Part shown: piece after piece, positions 53,011 to 61,621 of the stretch
Layout of the letters: every line of letters starts with the position of its first letter
Position numbering within the stretch: the first letter of the stretch is position 1
Source of the DNA: Bacteroidales bacterium UBA6851
Lineage (GTDB): Bacteria; Bacteroidota; Bacteroidia; Bacteroidales; UBA932
Direction: 5' to 3'
DNA: 64,000 nucleotides
Assembly (NCBI GenBank): GCA_002451795.1
Contig: DKDJ01000001.1
Span: forward strand, 1-64,000
Position numbers and translations under genes: made by a program
Notes under the pieces: model-generated
Databases searched by the model: none
Told to the model about the DNA's origin: nothing
The model's input: the letters and a program-made list of their open reading frames with translations, nothing else

Positions 53011-53820
53011 ATGAAAAGATACAACACTGTTCTCACCATCGCGGGCAGCGACTCCGGAGGAGGCGCTGGCGCGCAGGCGGATATCAAGACAATATCCGCC
53101 TGCGGATGCTATGCAGCATCCGCGATTACTGCCATTACAGTACAGAACACACTTGGAGTTAGCGCCGTAAGCGCCGTCCCTATCGACATTCTTCAAGGAC
53201 AAATAGAAGCGGTGCTCTCTGACATAGGCGCCGATGCAGTAAAAATCGGGATGCTCCATTCATCCAAAGTAGTACGTTGCGTACGCGAAATGCTTGACAA
53301 GTTCGAAGTAAAGAACGTAGTTCTCGATCCTGTAATGGTGTCCACATCAGGCCATAGGCTCATCGAGGAAGAAGCTATAGCATCACTGATATCCGACTTG
53401 CTTCCCCGCGCAAGAGTAATTACGCCTAACATCCCTGAGGCGGAGATACTCCTCGGCGGTCAGAAGCTCACCCTACAGAAAGAACTGCCTGATGCAGCCA
53501 AAAGACTAGCAGATCTTTGCGGTGCAAGCGTTCTTCTCAAAGCTGGACACCTCAGCGAAGAAGAACTCGTGGACATCTTCTATGATGCCGAGGATGGGAA
53601 GTCCTACCGTCTGCCATCCGCAAGAATACACACCAAGAACACCCATGGAACTGGCTGCACCTTGTCGTCAGCCTTCGCCTCCATGCTTGCCAAGGGCATG
53701 TCCCTGCCAGAAGCAGCGGCCGCAGCCAAGGATTATATCAACAATGCCATCATTGCAGGCGCAGAATACACTATTGGGCACGGATTCGGCCCAGTAGACC
53801 ATTTTTATAAATTCAGATAG
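53011..53820 (+). CDS. thiD: Hydroxymethylpyrimidine/phosphomethylpyrimidine kinase
   Basis: 269 aa from MKRYNTVLTIAGSDSGGGAG; an in-frame ATG at 52999 overlaps tenA and would add four residues. Ribokinase-like: GSDSGGGAGAQADIKT at the N-terminus, VLDPVMVSTSGHRL, ITPNIPEAEIL, and the anion-hole NTHGTGCTLSSAFASMLAKG. Phosphorylates HMP twice to HMP-PP. No fused ThiE. Confidence 0.95.
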   Translation: MKRYNTVLTIAGSDSGGGAGAQADIKTISACGCYAASAITAITVQNTLGVSAVSAVPIDILQGQIEAVLSDIGADAVKIGMLHSSKVVRCVREMLDKFEVKNVVLDPVMVSTSGHRLIEEEAIASLISDLLPRARVITPNIPEAEILLGGQKLTLQKELPDAAKRLADLCGASVLLKAGHLSEEELVDIFYDAEDGKSYRLPSARIHTKNTHGTGCTLSSAFASMLAKGMSLPEAAAAAKDYINNAIIAGAEYTIGHGFGPVDHFYKFR

Positions 53821-53823
53821 ATT

Positions 53824-54021
53824 ATGACAGTTAAAGTCAATAATAAGGAAGTGCACACTAATGCGACTACCCTTTCAGAACTCGCATCAGAGCTTGCTTT
53901 ACCGGAGAAAGGGGTCGCCGTTGCCGTATCTAACAAAATGATTCCACGCAGCGAATGGCAAGACACCAGCCTTTCCGAAGGCGTCAGTATAGTCGTCATA
54001 CGGGCCACTTGCGGAGGATAG
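53824..54021 (+). CDS. thiS: Sulfur carrier protein ThiS
   Basis: 65 aa, beta-grasp fold, ending ATCGG: the C-terminal Gly-Gly is adenylated by ThiF and carries the thiocarboxylate sulfur for the thiazole ring. VAVAVSNKMIPRSEW is the usual ThiS core. 3 bp after thiD. Confidence 0.93.
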   Translation: MTVKVNNKEVHTNATTLSELASELALPEKGVAVAVSNKMIPRSEWQDTSLSEGVSIVVIRATCGG

Positions 54022-54027
54022 AGAGAA

Positions 54028-54660
54028 ATGTTCCAGTTCATTTCACACTGCACCGAGAAATTAGGTTACGCAGACGGCATCAAACTCGCGCTTGAGGGAG
54101 GATGCAAGTGGATACAGCTAAGAATGAAAGATGCATCGGCATCGGAGATCAAGGCCGTAGCACTGGAAGTAGCCCCTATGTGCAGGGAATATGGTGCAAA
54201 ATTCATACTCGATGATCATGTAGAACTTGTGGAGAGCGTCGGTGCAGATGGTGTGCATCTCGGAAAGGATGATATGCCTCTTGACGAAGCTCGCACAATA
54301 CTGGGTGCAGAAAAAATTATCGGGGGCACCGCTAACACACTCGAGGATGTGCTCCGGCTCACAAGGCTCGGAGCAGATTATATAGGCTGCGGGCCATTTC
54401 GCTTCACCACCACCAAAAAGAATCTTTCACCGGTGCTCGGACTAGAAGGCTACAAGGCCATAGTCCGTGGTATGCATGAATCAGGAGTAAAGATTCCGAT
54501 TGTGGCAATAGGGGGAATAACAGTGGCTGACATTCCATCCATCATGGCAACGGGAGTAGACGGAATAGCCCTCAGCGGGGCCATCCTCGGAGCAGACGAC
54601 CCTTCAGCCATGACAAAGGAGATAATACAGACAATCAAACAATCAGAAAAAGACAAATAA
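54028..54660 (+). CDS. thiE: Thiamin-phosphate synthase
   Basis: 210 aa TIM barrel. KWIQLRMKDAS, FILDDHVELVESVGADGVHLGKDDMP, IIGGTANTLEDVLRLTRLGADYIGCGPFRFTTTKKN, VAIGGITVADIP. The GPFRFTTTKKN phosphate/Mg loop and the DD pair are intact. Joins HMP-PP and thiazole phosphate to thiamin phosphate. This is the active ThiE, in contrast with the second copy at the end of the operon. Confidence 0.93.
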   Translation: MFQFISHCTEKLGYADGIKLALEGGCKWIQLRMKDASASEIKAVALEVAPMCREYGAKFILDDHVELVESVGADGVHLGKDDMPLDEARTILGAEKIIGGTANTLEDVLRLTRLGADYIGCGPFRFTTTKKNLSPVLGLEGYKAIVRGMHESGVKIPIVAIGGITVADIPSIMATGVDGIALSGAILGADDPSAMTKEIIQTIKQSEKDK

Positions 54661-54661
54661 A

Positions 54662-55441
54662 ATGGATAAATTGGTTATTGCAGGAAAAGAATTCAATTCC
54701 AGGCTCTTTCTTGGAACCGGAAAATTCAATTCCAATGATATTATGGAGAAAGCAATTCTTGCTTCTGGAACGGAAATGGTTACCTTAGCCATGAAACGTG
54801 TCGAACTGGAAGACAAGAATGACGATATGCTTAAACACATCGAACATCCAGGCATCCAACTACTTCCTAACACATCAGGGGTCAGAAATGCAGACGAAGC
54901 AGTATTCGCCGCACAGATGGCACGTGAAGCATTCGGAACCAACTGGCTCAAACTGGAGATTCATCCGGATCCAAGATACCTTCTTCCGGATTCAATTGAG
55001 ACGCTTAAAGCCACAGAACAACTTGTAAAACTAGGCTTCATCGTACTTCCATACTGCCAGGCAGACCCGACACTGTGCAAGCATCTTGAGGAAGCTGGGG
55101 CAGCAGCAGTTATGCCTCTTGGCGCGCCTATCGGAACCAACAAGGGACTCCAGACCAGAGACTTTATCCGCATCATTATAGAACAGGCCACAGTACCGGT
55201 AGTAGTGGATGCAGGAATCGGAGCACCAAGCCATGCAGCAGAAGCGATGGAAATGGGAGCTAGTGCGTGTCTTGTCAATACAGCCATAGCAGTTGCTGGA
55301 GATCCTGTAGCCATGGCTACTGCATTCAAGGCTGCAGTGGAGGCTGGAAGGATGGCCTTTGAGGCAGGACTTGGAGCACAGAGAGATGGATTTATCGCCG
55401 AAGCAAGCTCACCTCTTACATCATTCCTCGACGAAGCATAA
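54662..55441 (+). CDS. thiG: Thiazole synthase
   Basis: 259 aa. Begins LVIAGKEFNSRLFLGTGKF; the Schiff-base lysine is in FGTNWLKLEIHPD; phosphate loop in VVVDAGIGAPSHAAEAMEMG and ACLVNTAIA. Builds the thiazole phosphate from DXP, dehydroglycine and ThiS-COSH. Followed by a good ribosome-binding sequence (AGGAGG) for thiH. Confidence 0.95.
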   Translation: MDKLVIAGKEFNSRLFLGTGKFNSNDIMEKAILASGTEMVTLAMKRVELEDKNDDMLKHIEHPGIQLLPNTSGVRNADEAVFAAQMAREAFGTNWLKLEIHPDPRYLLPDSIETLKATEQLVKLGFIVLPYCQADPTLCKHLEEAGAAAVMPLGAPIGTNKGLQTRDFIRIIIEQATVPVVVDAGIGAPSHAAEAMEMGASACLVNTAIAVAGDPVAMATAFKAAVEAGRMAFEAGLGAQRDGFIAEASSPLTSFLDEA

Positions 55442-55454
55442 TAGGAGGCCGGAG

Positions 55455-56585
55455 ATGTTTACAGACGAACTTGCAAAGATTGACTGGGACGAGACTACAG
55501 CCAAGATAGCATCCAAGACAGATAATGATGTTCGCAGAGCACTCGGCAAGGAGCACTGCGACGTGGAGGATTTCATGGCTCTTATCTCACCAGCAGCAGA
55601 GCCATATCTTGAAACCATGGCGGCACTGAGCCGCAAATATACGGAAGAACGCTTCGGAAAGACCATTTCCATGTTCATTCCACTCTATATTACCAACTCA
55701 TGCACCAATTCATGCGTTTACTGTGGTTTTCATATAAGTAACCCGATGCCACGCGTGATATTGACTCCGGAGCAGTGCGAAGATGAATACAAAGCCATCA
55801 AGAAACTTGCTCCTTTCGAGAACTTGCTGATAGTCACTGGAGAGAATCCTGCCAAAGCTGGAGTCCCTTATCTGGCCAAGGCGCTGGATATAGCCAAGAA
55901 ATATTTTTCAAACCTCAAAATAGAGGTAATGCCGCTCAAGACAGAAGAATACGAGGAGCTGACCCACCACGGACTGAACGGTGTAATATGCTTTCAGGAG
56001 ACATACAACAGAGCACATTACAACATCTACCACCCACGTGGCATGAAAGCCAATTTCGACTGGAGATGCAACGGATTCGACCGTATGGGGCAAGCGGGAG
56101 TTCACTCCATAGGAATGGGAGTACTCATAGGACTTGAGAAAGAATGGCGTACCGACATCACCATGATGGCCTACCATCTTAGGTATCTTCAGAAGCATTA
56201 TTGGCGCACCAAATATAGTGTGAACTTTCCTCGAATGAGACCGGCTGAGAACGGAGGATTTCAGCCTAACTGCGTGATGACAGACAGGCAACTTGCGCAA
56301 GTCACTTTTGCCATGCGCATCTTCGACCATGATGTGGACATATCATACTCCACCCGTGAGCCAGCCAAGATCAGGGACAATATGGCCACCCTTGGAGTCA
56401 CCACCATGAGCGCAGAGAGCAAGACCGAGCCAGGAGGGTACTACACCTACCCTCAAGCACTTGAGCAGTTTCATGTCAGCGACGACAGGACTGCCGTGGA
56501 GATAGATAGGAGACTGAGGGAACTCGGCCGTGAGCCAGTTTGGAAAGACTGGGATGCCAGTTTCGATGAGACCAAAATGAGATAG
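55455..56585 (+). CDS. thiH: 2-Iminoacetate (dehydroglycine) synthase, radical SAM
   Basis: 376 aa. Radical-SAM cluster C83-TNS-C87-VY-C90-GF, then FENLLIVTGENPAKAG, CFQETYNRAHYNIYHPRGMKANFDWR, GMGVLIGL. ThiH splits tyrosine to give dehydroglycine under anaerobic conditions, matching the superoxide reductase and anaerobic lifestyle. ATG 55455 with AGGAGG 9 nt upstream is chosen; the longer frame runs into thiG. Confidence 0.95.
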   Translation: MFTDELAKIDWDETTAKIASKTDNDVRRALGKEHCDVEDFMALISPAAEPYLETMAALSRKYTEERFGKTISMFIPLYITNSCTNSCVYCGFHISNPMPRVILTPEQCEDEYKAIKKLAPFENLLIVTGENPAKAGVPYLAKALDIAKKYFSNLKIEVMPLKTEEYEELTHHGLNGVICFQETYNRAHYNIYHPRGMKANFDWRCNGFDRMGQAGVHSIGMGVLIGLEKEWRTDITMMAYHLRYLQKHYWRTKYSVNFPRMRPAENGGFQPNCVMTDRQLAQVTFAMRIFDHDVDISYSTREPAKIRDNMATLGVTTMSAESKTEPGGYYTYPQALEQFHVSDDRTAVEIDRRLRELGREPVWKDWDASFDETKMR

Positions 56586-56589
56586 TCAT

Positions 56590-57294
56590 ATGGAAAGGTA
56601 TTCCAGACAGACAATGCTTGAGGAACTTGGGGAAGAGGGCCAGCAGAAGCTCTCTTCCACTAAAGTTCTGCTAGTGGGTGTAGGTGGACTTGGCTCCCCT
56701 ATTGCCACATATCTTACGGCAGCAGGAATAGGCACGCTCGGAATAGCGGATGCTGACCTCGTGAGCCTTTCCAACCTCCAACGCCAGACCCTGTACAAGG
56801 AGTCTGAAGTAGGGTTACCCAAAACTTCATGCGCTGCATCAAGGCTTCACGAGCTTAATTCCGAGGTTAAAATCATTCCTTACGAAGGATTCATCACGAA
56901 AGACAATGCCACAGATATTCTGAAAGGCTACGACATCATCGTAGACGGCTGCGACAATTTCGCTACTCGGTTCATACTGAATGACACGTGCTTAGAACTT
57001 GGCAAACCCTATGTATACGGAAGCATCCAAGGTCTTAACGGACAGGTATCCGTATTCTGTACTCCTGACAAGAATGGACACATTCATTCCTACAGAGACT
57101 TATACGACGAGAACGAACTCACAAGTATGACGCCTCCATCGAAAGCCGTGCTCGGAGTCACCCCGTCGATAGTTGGCAGTGTGGAAGCGACACAAGCTCT
57201 CGAACTGGCAGGCGGATTCGGAGAGCCTCTTATCGGCAAATTATGGAGCATCGACCTACGCTCGATGAATTCGTTCCTCATAGATCTTCCATAA
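56590..57294 (+). CDS. thiF: ThiS adenylyltransferase
   Basis: 234 aa E1-like enzyme. VLLVGVGGLGSPIATYLTAAGIGTLGIADADLVSLSNLQRQTLY carries the ATP-binding GxGGLG, the catalytic Asp and the LxRQ arginine; DGCDNFATRFILNDTC follows. The zinc CxxC motifs of ThiF/MoeB are not evident, as in some short members. Adenylates ThiS. Overlaps the next gene by one base. Confidence 0.92.
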   Translation: MERYSRQTMLEELGEEGQQKLSSTKVLLVGVGGLGSPIATYLTAAGIGTLGIADADLVSLSNLQRQTLYKESEVGLPKTSCAASRLHELNSEVKIIPYEGFITKDNATDILKGYDIIVDGCDNFATRFILNDTCLELGKPYVYGSIQGLNGQVSVFCTPDKNGHIHSYRDLYDENELTSMTPPSKAVLGVTPSIVGSVEATQALELAGGFGEPLIGKLWSIDLRSMNSFLIDLP

Positions 57295-57872
57295 TGAAGA
57301 TAATTGTCATTAGCCGTCCGGATTTCTTTGAGGGAGAGACACTAATAGTTGAGAAACTATTCGAGTGCGGACTAGAAAGACTGCATCTGCGTAAGCCCCA
57401 CTGCGAAGAGAAGGCTCTTGAGGATTGGATTAAGGATATCAGTGAGGCGTACCGCAGACGAATCGTTCTGCATGACCATTTCGGCCTTGCAAGCCAATAT
57501 AGCCTCGGTGGCGTCCACCTCAACTCCCGCAATCCACTTCCTCCTTCAAGAGTTCACGGTATGACCATATCAAGATCCTGTCATAGCATAGAAGAGCTGA
57601 AGGCCTATAAAGGCCAATGTGACTACCTATTCCTCAGCCCCATCTACGACAGCATCTCCAAAGAAGGCTATGGGAGCGCCTTTTCAAGGCAGACACTCGA
57701 TATGGCTGCTTCAGAAGGGATAATAGATTATAAAACATACGCCCTGGGCGGAGTAAGCATAGAACATATTGAAGAACTCAAGTCGATAGGGTTTGGAGGC
57801 GCAGCAGTGTTAGGGGCACTATGGCAGTCTGACAGACCAGAAGAATATCTAAAAAGGCTTCTCGAAGAATAA
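57294..57872 (+). CDS. ThiE/TenI-like protein (probable thiazole tautomerase)
   Basis: 192 aa. ThiE fold: LHLRKPHCEEKALEDW, VLHDHFGLASQYSLGGVHLNSRNP, CDYLFLSPIYDSISKEGY, YALGGVSIEHIEELKSIGFGGAAVLGALW. The HMP-PP binding residues of real ThiE (QLRxKD, TxTK loop) are changed, so it is better read as TenI, the aromatising thiazole tautomerase, or a regulatory paralogue. Last gene of the operon. Confidence 0.82.
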   Translation: MKIIVISRPDFFEGETLIVEKLFECGLERLHLRKPHCEEKALEDWIKDISEAYRRRIVLHDHFGLASQYSLGGVHLNSRNPLPPSRVHGMTISRSCHSIEELKAYKGQCDYLFLSPIYDSISKEGYGSAFSRQTLDMAASEGIIDYKTYALGGVSIEHIEELKSIGFGGAAVLGALWQSDRPEEYLKRLLEE

Positions 57873-57888
57873 ATCCACGAGAAGCCTT
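57856..57888 (+). terminator. Terminator of thiamin operon
   Basis: AGGCTTCTCG / CGAGAAGCCT with a 13-nt loop, followed by TTCTCATTT. The stem includes the last codons and the stop lies in the loop. Confidence 0.85.
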
Positions 57889-57914
57889 TCTCATTTAGTA
57901 ATGAGTTGATAGCC

Positions 57915-58799
57915 CTAAAGAATATTCATCGACTGCTCACGAATCTTCTCCAACTCGTCTTTCATACGGACAACATACTGCTGGATCTCTGAATTGTTGG
58001 CTTTTGAGCCAGTGGTATTGATTTCCCTGCCCATCTCCTGAATAATGAAGCCAAGTTTCTTACCAGGATACTCCTCTGAATCAATGGTATCCATAAAATA
58101 TTTACAGTGCTGGCGAAGACGAACTTTTTCCTCATTGATATCGAACTTCTCAAGATAAAATATCATCTCCTGCTCGAATCGTTCCTTATCCATCTTAATC
58201 GAAAGGTCCTCCGCTGCCTTGACAATCTTCTTCCTTATGTTGTCTACTCGCTCCGGCTCAAGAAGCTCAATCTTGTCATACAAATTCCGAATGGTAGAGA
58301 CCCTTGAAGTAACATCGTCATATAGAGCTTTGCCTTCCCTGCTGCGATATTCACAGACCATCTCAAGGCAACGATCAAACGCATCGCTAATCTCAGGCCA
58401 GCACTCGTCAGTCAGAACGTCCGTTCTCTTAACTTCAGCTACTTCCGGCATACGAAGAACGGATGCAAGAAGGGCGGAAGTCTGCGTCTGGTCAGAGCTT
58501 ATTCCAAATTCGGATGCGAGTTCCATAGCACCACGCATATAAGTTCTTGCCACATCCATATTAATCTGCCGCCCGGAATCGGAAACGTCTGCTTCCCATG
58601 TAAGGAATACATCTATCGTACCGCGCACTAACACCTGGGCAAGCCTTGCGCGCAATTCAAGTTCCTTGTCCTTGGGAAGAAGCTGACTTTTGAGGTTAAT
58701 ATCAGCAGTCTTTCCGTTCAGAGTACGTATTTCGACGGTAAGTTTACCACCAGCAAGCGAAACTTCAGCTTTGCCGTATCCTGTCATTGACTTTATCAT
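57915..58799 (-). CDS. YicC-family endoribonuclease
   Basis: 294 aa. Begins IKSMTGYGKAEV, the YicC hallmark, followed by VEIRTLNGKTADINLKSQ, and ends with the family C-terminus EVRLRQHCKYFMDTI...GKKLGFIIQEMGREINTTGSKANNSEIQQYVVRMKDELEKIREQ. YicC proteins are endoribonucleases with a role in stationary phase and small-RNA turnover in E. coli. It overlaps the SDR gene upstream by 4 bp and is the last gene of the reductase operon, though its function is probably unrelated. Confidence 0.93.
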   Translation of the reverse strand: MIKSMTGYGKAEVSLAGGKLTVEIRTLNGKTADINLKSQLLPKDKELELRARLAQVLVRGTIDVFLTWEADVSDSGRQINMDVARTYMRGAMELASEFGISSDQTQTSALLASVLRMPEVAEVKRTDVLTDECWPEISDAFDRCLEMVCEYRSREGKALYDDVTSRVSTIRNLYDKIELLEPERVDNIRKKIVKAAEDLSIKMDKERFEQEMIFYLEKFDINEEKVRLRQHCKYFMDTIDSEEYPGKKLGFIIQEMGREINTTGSKANNSEIQQYVVRMKDELEKIREQSMNIL

Positions 58800-59623
58800 A
58801 TATACAATTGTTTTTTTTCTTTCAACAGTTGTTCAGTCTGTTCCCATAGGGCGGCTGAAGCAATCCTACGTTCCATGAATTTTTCGGGAAGCGGTTCCGA
58901 GCCATTTCCTCGAAACAGCTGCATACTTCTGTCTGAGAGCAATGCGTTCACGGCCGGTAGAGCCCCCTCTTCCGGTCTCTTGCACAATGGCTTAAACACA
59001 GCATCGGCTATCGGATCAAACCAGCGGCCAAGGTCGATCATATTGCTGCTAACTACCCCGGGATCAGAGACATTCACATTCAGATCCGGTTCTCGTCTGG
59101 CAAGTTCAATACTAAAGTACATCAGAGCCAACTTTGACTGAGCATAGTTGTGCAACTGCCGGTAACCATCTGGCCTGACATTGATAAAATCAGATGGTTC
59201 CTTGACATGGTTGCATGTAAGAGAAATCATATTGACCACATGCCCATCGCTCTCAAGATTAGGGAGAAGAAGATGTGTAAGGAGAAAGGGGCCCAGATAA
59301 TTGACAGCTATAGTCTGCTCAAATCCGTCTTCCGTTAGAGAATAATCCTTGGGCATAACCCCAGCATTATTAAACAATCCATATAATGCCCTTCCGTCAA
59401 GGGAAGACGCAAAATCCCTTATAGAAGCGAAGGAGTCAAGCCGCAACTCTGCGAGTTCAAGCTCCGCCTCAGGCACATCGTGAAGGATAATGTCCCGCAC
59501 AGATGCCGCCTTTGACAGATTCCTACACGCCATGATTATCTTAAATCCCTTGGCAGCCAACATCTTGGTCGCAGCAGAGCCCATGCTTCCGCTTGCACCC
59601 GTTATCACTACAACCTTTTCCAT
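58796..59623 (-). CDS. Short-chain dehydrogenase, retinol-dehydrogenase-like
   Basis: 275 aa. Cofactor motif T-G-A-S-G-S-M-G at residues 8-15, NNAG in LFNNAGVMP, Ser in NMISLTCNHV, and Tyr-x-x-x-Lys as YAQSKLAL. The RNLSKA segment after strand 2 (Arg) suggests NADP(H). The pattern is close to the RDH/WWOX group, whose substrates are retinoids, steroids and other lipophilic alcohols. Second of two SDRs after the OYE and 5-alpha-reductase genes; start overlaps the previous gene by 16 bp. Candidate hydroxysteroid dehydrogenase; substrate inferred from context only. Confidence 0.82.
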   Translation of the reverse strand: MEKVVVITGASGSMGSAATKMLAAKGFKIIMACRNLSKAASVRDIILHDVPEAELELAELRLDSFASIRDFASSLDGRALYGLFNNAGVMPKDYSLTEDGFEQTIAVNYLGPFLLTHLLLPNLESDGHVVNMISLTCNHVKEPSDFINVRPDGYRQLHNYAQSKLALMYFSIELARREPDLNVNVSDPGVVSSNMIDLGRWFDPIADAVFKPLCKRPEEGALPAVNALLSDRSMQLFRGNGSEPLPEKFMERRIASAALWEQTEQLLKEKKQLYI

Positions 59624-60396
59624 ATTGCACTTATGACAGGTTTTGGAAGTATACTAAATAGTGGAGGAAGATAATAGCTCATCAGAGAAGGATTGACCAC
59701 CCTGCGTCCACGGTACATTCCGCGAAGTCCACGCCTCACTATCGTAGATGGTCTCTTGATAATACCAATTCCCACGCCAATCTTCATCAACGAAGGCTTC
59801 AGTTTATATAAAGGCGTTGCAACAGCACCTGGGCACATAGTGCATACCCGCACTCCGTAAGGCTTCATCTCGTAATAAAGAGCCTTGCCGAAACTCTTCA
59901 GAAAGGCTTTAGTCGCGGCATAAGTGGTTATTCCTGGGAAAGGAAGGCTTGCAGCTACAGAACTCATATTGAGTATATATCCGCAGCCACGTTTTTTCAT
60001 ATCCTCCCCAAAGAGTATACATAGTTTGGCAGGCGTAAGATTGTGGAGCAGCATCATCATCTCCATCTTTCCAATATTCTCCAACCCAAGTTCCTTAAAG
60101 AAGAACACACCAGCATCATTGATGAGTATGTCCACCTCAAACCCCTGCTTACGGCAATAGGAATACAGTTCATCTGCAGCATCTACTCTTGCCAGATCCA
60201 TATATATGCCTTCAGCCTTTACGCCGAACTCCGATGCTATCTGGACTGATACCAGCGGAAGTTTCTCTTTCTCAATGCTTACTATCAGAAGGTCACATCC
60301 CGCACCAGCCAATGCACGGCAGTATTCAAGCCCCATTCCAGAACTTCCGCCAGTAACCAAAGCAAGCGGGGTATGTCCAAGTCTGCGCTTAAACAT
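59608..60396 (-). CDS. Short-chain dehydrogenase, SDR-a (candidate 3-hydroxysteroid dehydrogenase)
   Basis: 262 aa from ATG 60396 (MFKRRLGHTPLALVTGGSSG); the ATG lies in the last codons of the OYE gene. TGGSSGMG cofactor loop, NDAGVFF (NNAG variant), Ser in LNMSSVAASLPFPG, Tyr and Lys in TYAATKAFLKSFGKALYYE, PGAVATPLYK. It resembles the 17-beta-HSD12/3-ketoacyl-CoA reductase-like SDRs (membrane-near, C-terminal RRGLRGMYRGRRVV and hydrophobic end). A steroid or acyl-chain oxidoreductase is likely. Confidence 0.85.
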   Translation of the reverse strand: MFKRRLGHTPLALVTGGSSGMGLEYCRALAGAGCDLLIVSIEKEKLPLVSVQIASEFGVKAEGIYMDLARVDAADELYSYCRKQGFEVDILINDAGVFFFKELGLENIGKMEMMMLLHNLTPAKLCILFGEDMKKRGCGYILNMSSVAASLPFPGITTYAATKAFLKSFGKALYYEMKPYGVRVCTMCPGAVATPLYKLKPSLMKIGVGIGIIKRPSTIVRRGLRGMYRGRRVVNPSLMSYYLPPLFSILPKPVISAIWKRL

Positions 60397-61618
60397 CCCT
60401 TTCAGCTTTATCAATCTCCTCCTGAAGACTCTTAGGAAGATTCTCCACACAATGATGACACCTCATCTCCAGCGTGTACATTCTTCCAATGCAATAGTTG
60501 GAATGCTTGCACCCGCTGCACTCAATCTCACCAGTGCGGAGTTTATTCACAAATTCTGTATCGTGTACAAGAGCCCTCGCCACTTGAAGCCCTTCGAAAC
60601 CTGCATCCAGCACCTCCTCCATCTTATGCTTGGAAATCAGGCCTCCGACATATATGAGCGGCAGCTTCAACTGCTTTCTAAAGATTTTGGCTTCATCAAG
60701 AAAATATGCCTCTTTATATGGCACAGTCGGTATCATCAGTCGTCCACCGAGAGCAATTCCTGCCTTGAGCCACCAGAACTTACGCATATCCATATAGTAG
60801 CGTAAAGTCTTTAGAGGCATGGCTCCGCGCATGACCTCCATAGGAGCCTTGCTAACAAAGCCTGCAGTTAGCACAAGTGCATGCACCCCGAGTCTTTCAA
60901 GTTCCTTTGCCACGAGAAGGCACTCATCCGTCTGCATACCACGCTTGAATCCATCATGCATGTTCACCTTCACGATCACCCCAAGATCATTTCCAGCTTC
61001 ACGCATCACCCTTTCAATGACGAGCCTCATAAAACGCATTCTATTGTCAAGGCTTCCCCCGAACTCGTCGTGACGGTGATTGGTGTATGGTGAGAGGAAT
61101 TGACTGATAAGGTACCCATGTCCAGCATGTATCTCCACGCAGTCAAAGCCAGCCTCTCTGGCAAGATTCACGGCATTCCCGAAATCATCCACCAGGGCAT
61201 AAATCTCATCCTTACGAAGCGCTCGTACAAAAGTCGGAGAGTAAAGATTAAAGCCAGATGAAGCACCCACCGGCATGCAGCCACAGGTGGCACGGTGAGT
61301 CATATTGCCACAATGCCCGAGTTGAATCGAAGCCTTGGCACCATAAGAATGCACGGAATCGGTAAGTTTCTTCAAGTCAGGGACTATTTCTTTCCTCATC
61401 CACAACTGACCATCAAATGACAGCCCAGACTGGCTGACAGCCGCATAAGCTACAGTAGTCATGCCCACACCACCACGCGCCACTGCGGTATGGTAGTCAA
61501 ATAGGTCCTTTGACGGCTTGTTGCCATAAGCCATATTTTCAAAGGCTGCGGAACGGATAACCCTATTGCGCAGTTCCACCGGACCTATCCGGCATGGAGT
61601 AAAAATCTTTGATTCCAT
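60389..61618 (-). CDS. NADH:flavin oxidoreductase, Old Yellow Enzyme family with Fe-S motif (5-beta-reductase-like)
   Basis: 409 aa, one FMN TIM-barrel domain: FTPCRIGPVELRNRVIRSA, ASIQLGHCG, HAGHGYLISQFLSPYTNHRHDEFGGSLDNRMRF, YVGGLISKHKMEEVLDAGFEGLQVARAL. The C-terminus has C367-x2-C370-x5-C376-x10-C387, the 4Fe-4S set of the 2,4-dienoyl-CoA reductase/BaiCD/BaiH subgroup, but the FAD/NADPH domain of those larger enzymes is absent. Members reduce activated C=C bonds; the bile-acid and steroid delta4-reductases belong here. Lies 3 bp after a 5-alpha-reductase-family gene. Confidence 0.88.
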   Translation of the reverse strand: MESKIFTPCRIGPVELRNRVIRSAAFENMAYGNKPSKDLFDYHTAVARGGVGMTTVAYAAVSQSGLSFDGQLWMRKEIVPDLKKLTDSVHSYGAKASIQLGHCGNMTHRATCGCMPVGASSGFNLYSPTFVRALRKDEIYALVDDFGNAVNLAREAGFDCVEIHAGHGYLISQFLSPYTNHRHDEFGGSLDNRMRFMRLVIERVMREAGNDLGVIVKVNMHDGFKRGMQTDECLLVAKELERLGVHALVLTAGFVSKAPMEVMRGAMPLKTLRYYMDMRKFWWLKAGIALGGRLMIPTVPYKEAYFLDEAKIFRKQLKLPLIYVGGLISKHKMEEVLDAGFEGLQVARALVHDTEFVNKLRTGEIECSGCKHSNYCIGRMYTLEMRCHHCVENLPKSLQEEIDKAERDV

Positions 61619-61621
61619 AAA

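Noticed and set aside
57294..57872. Second thiE as a redundant thiamin-phosphate synthase
   Set aside because: The phosphate and HMP-PP binding residues differ from the first ThiE; TenI-type is a better reading.
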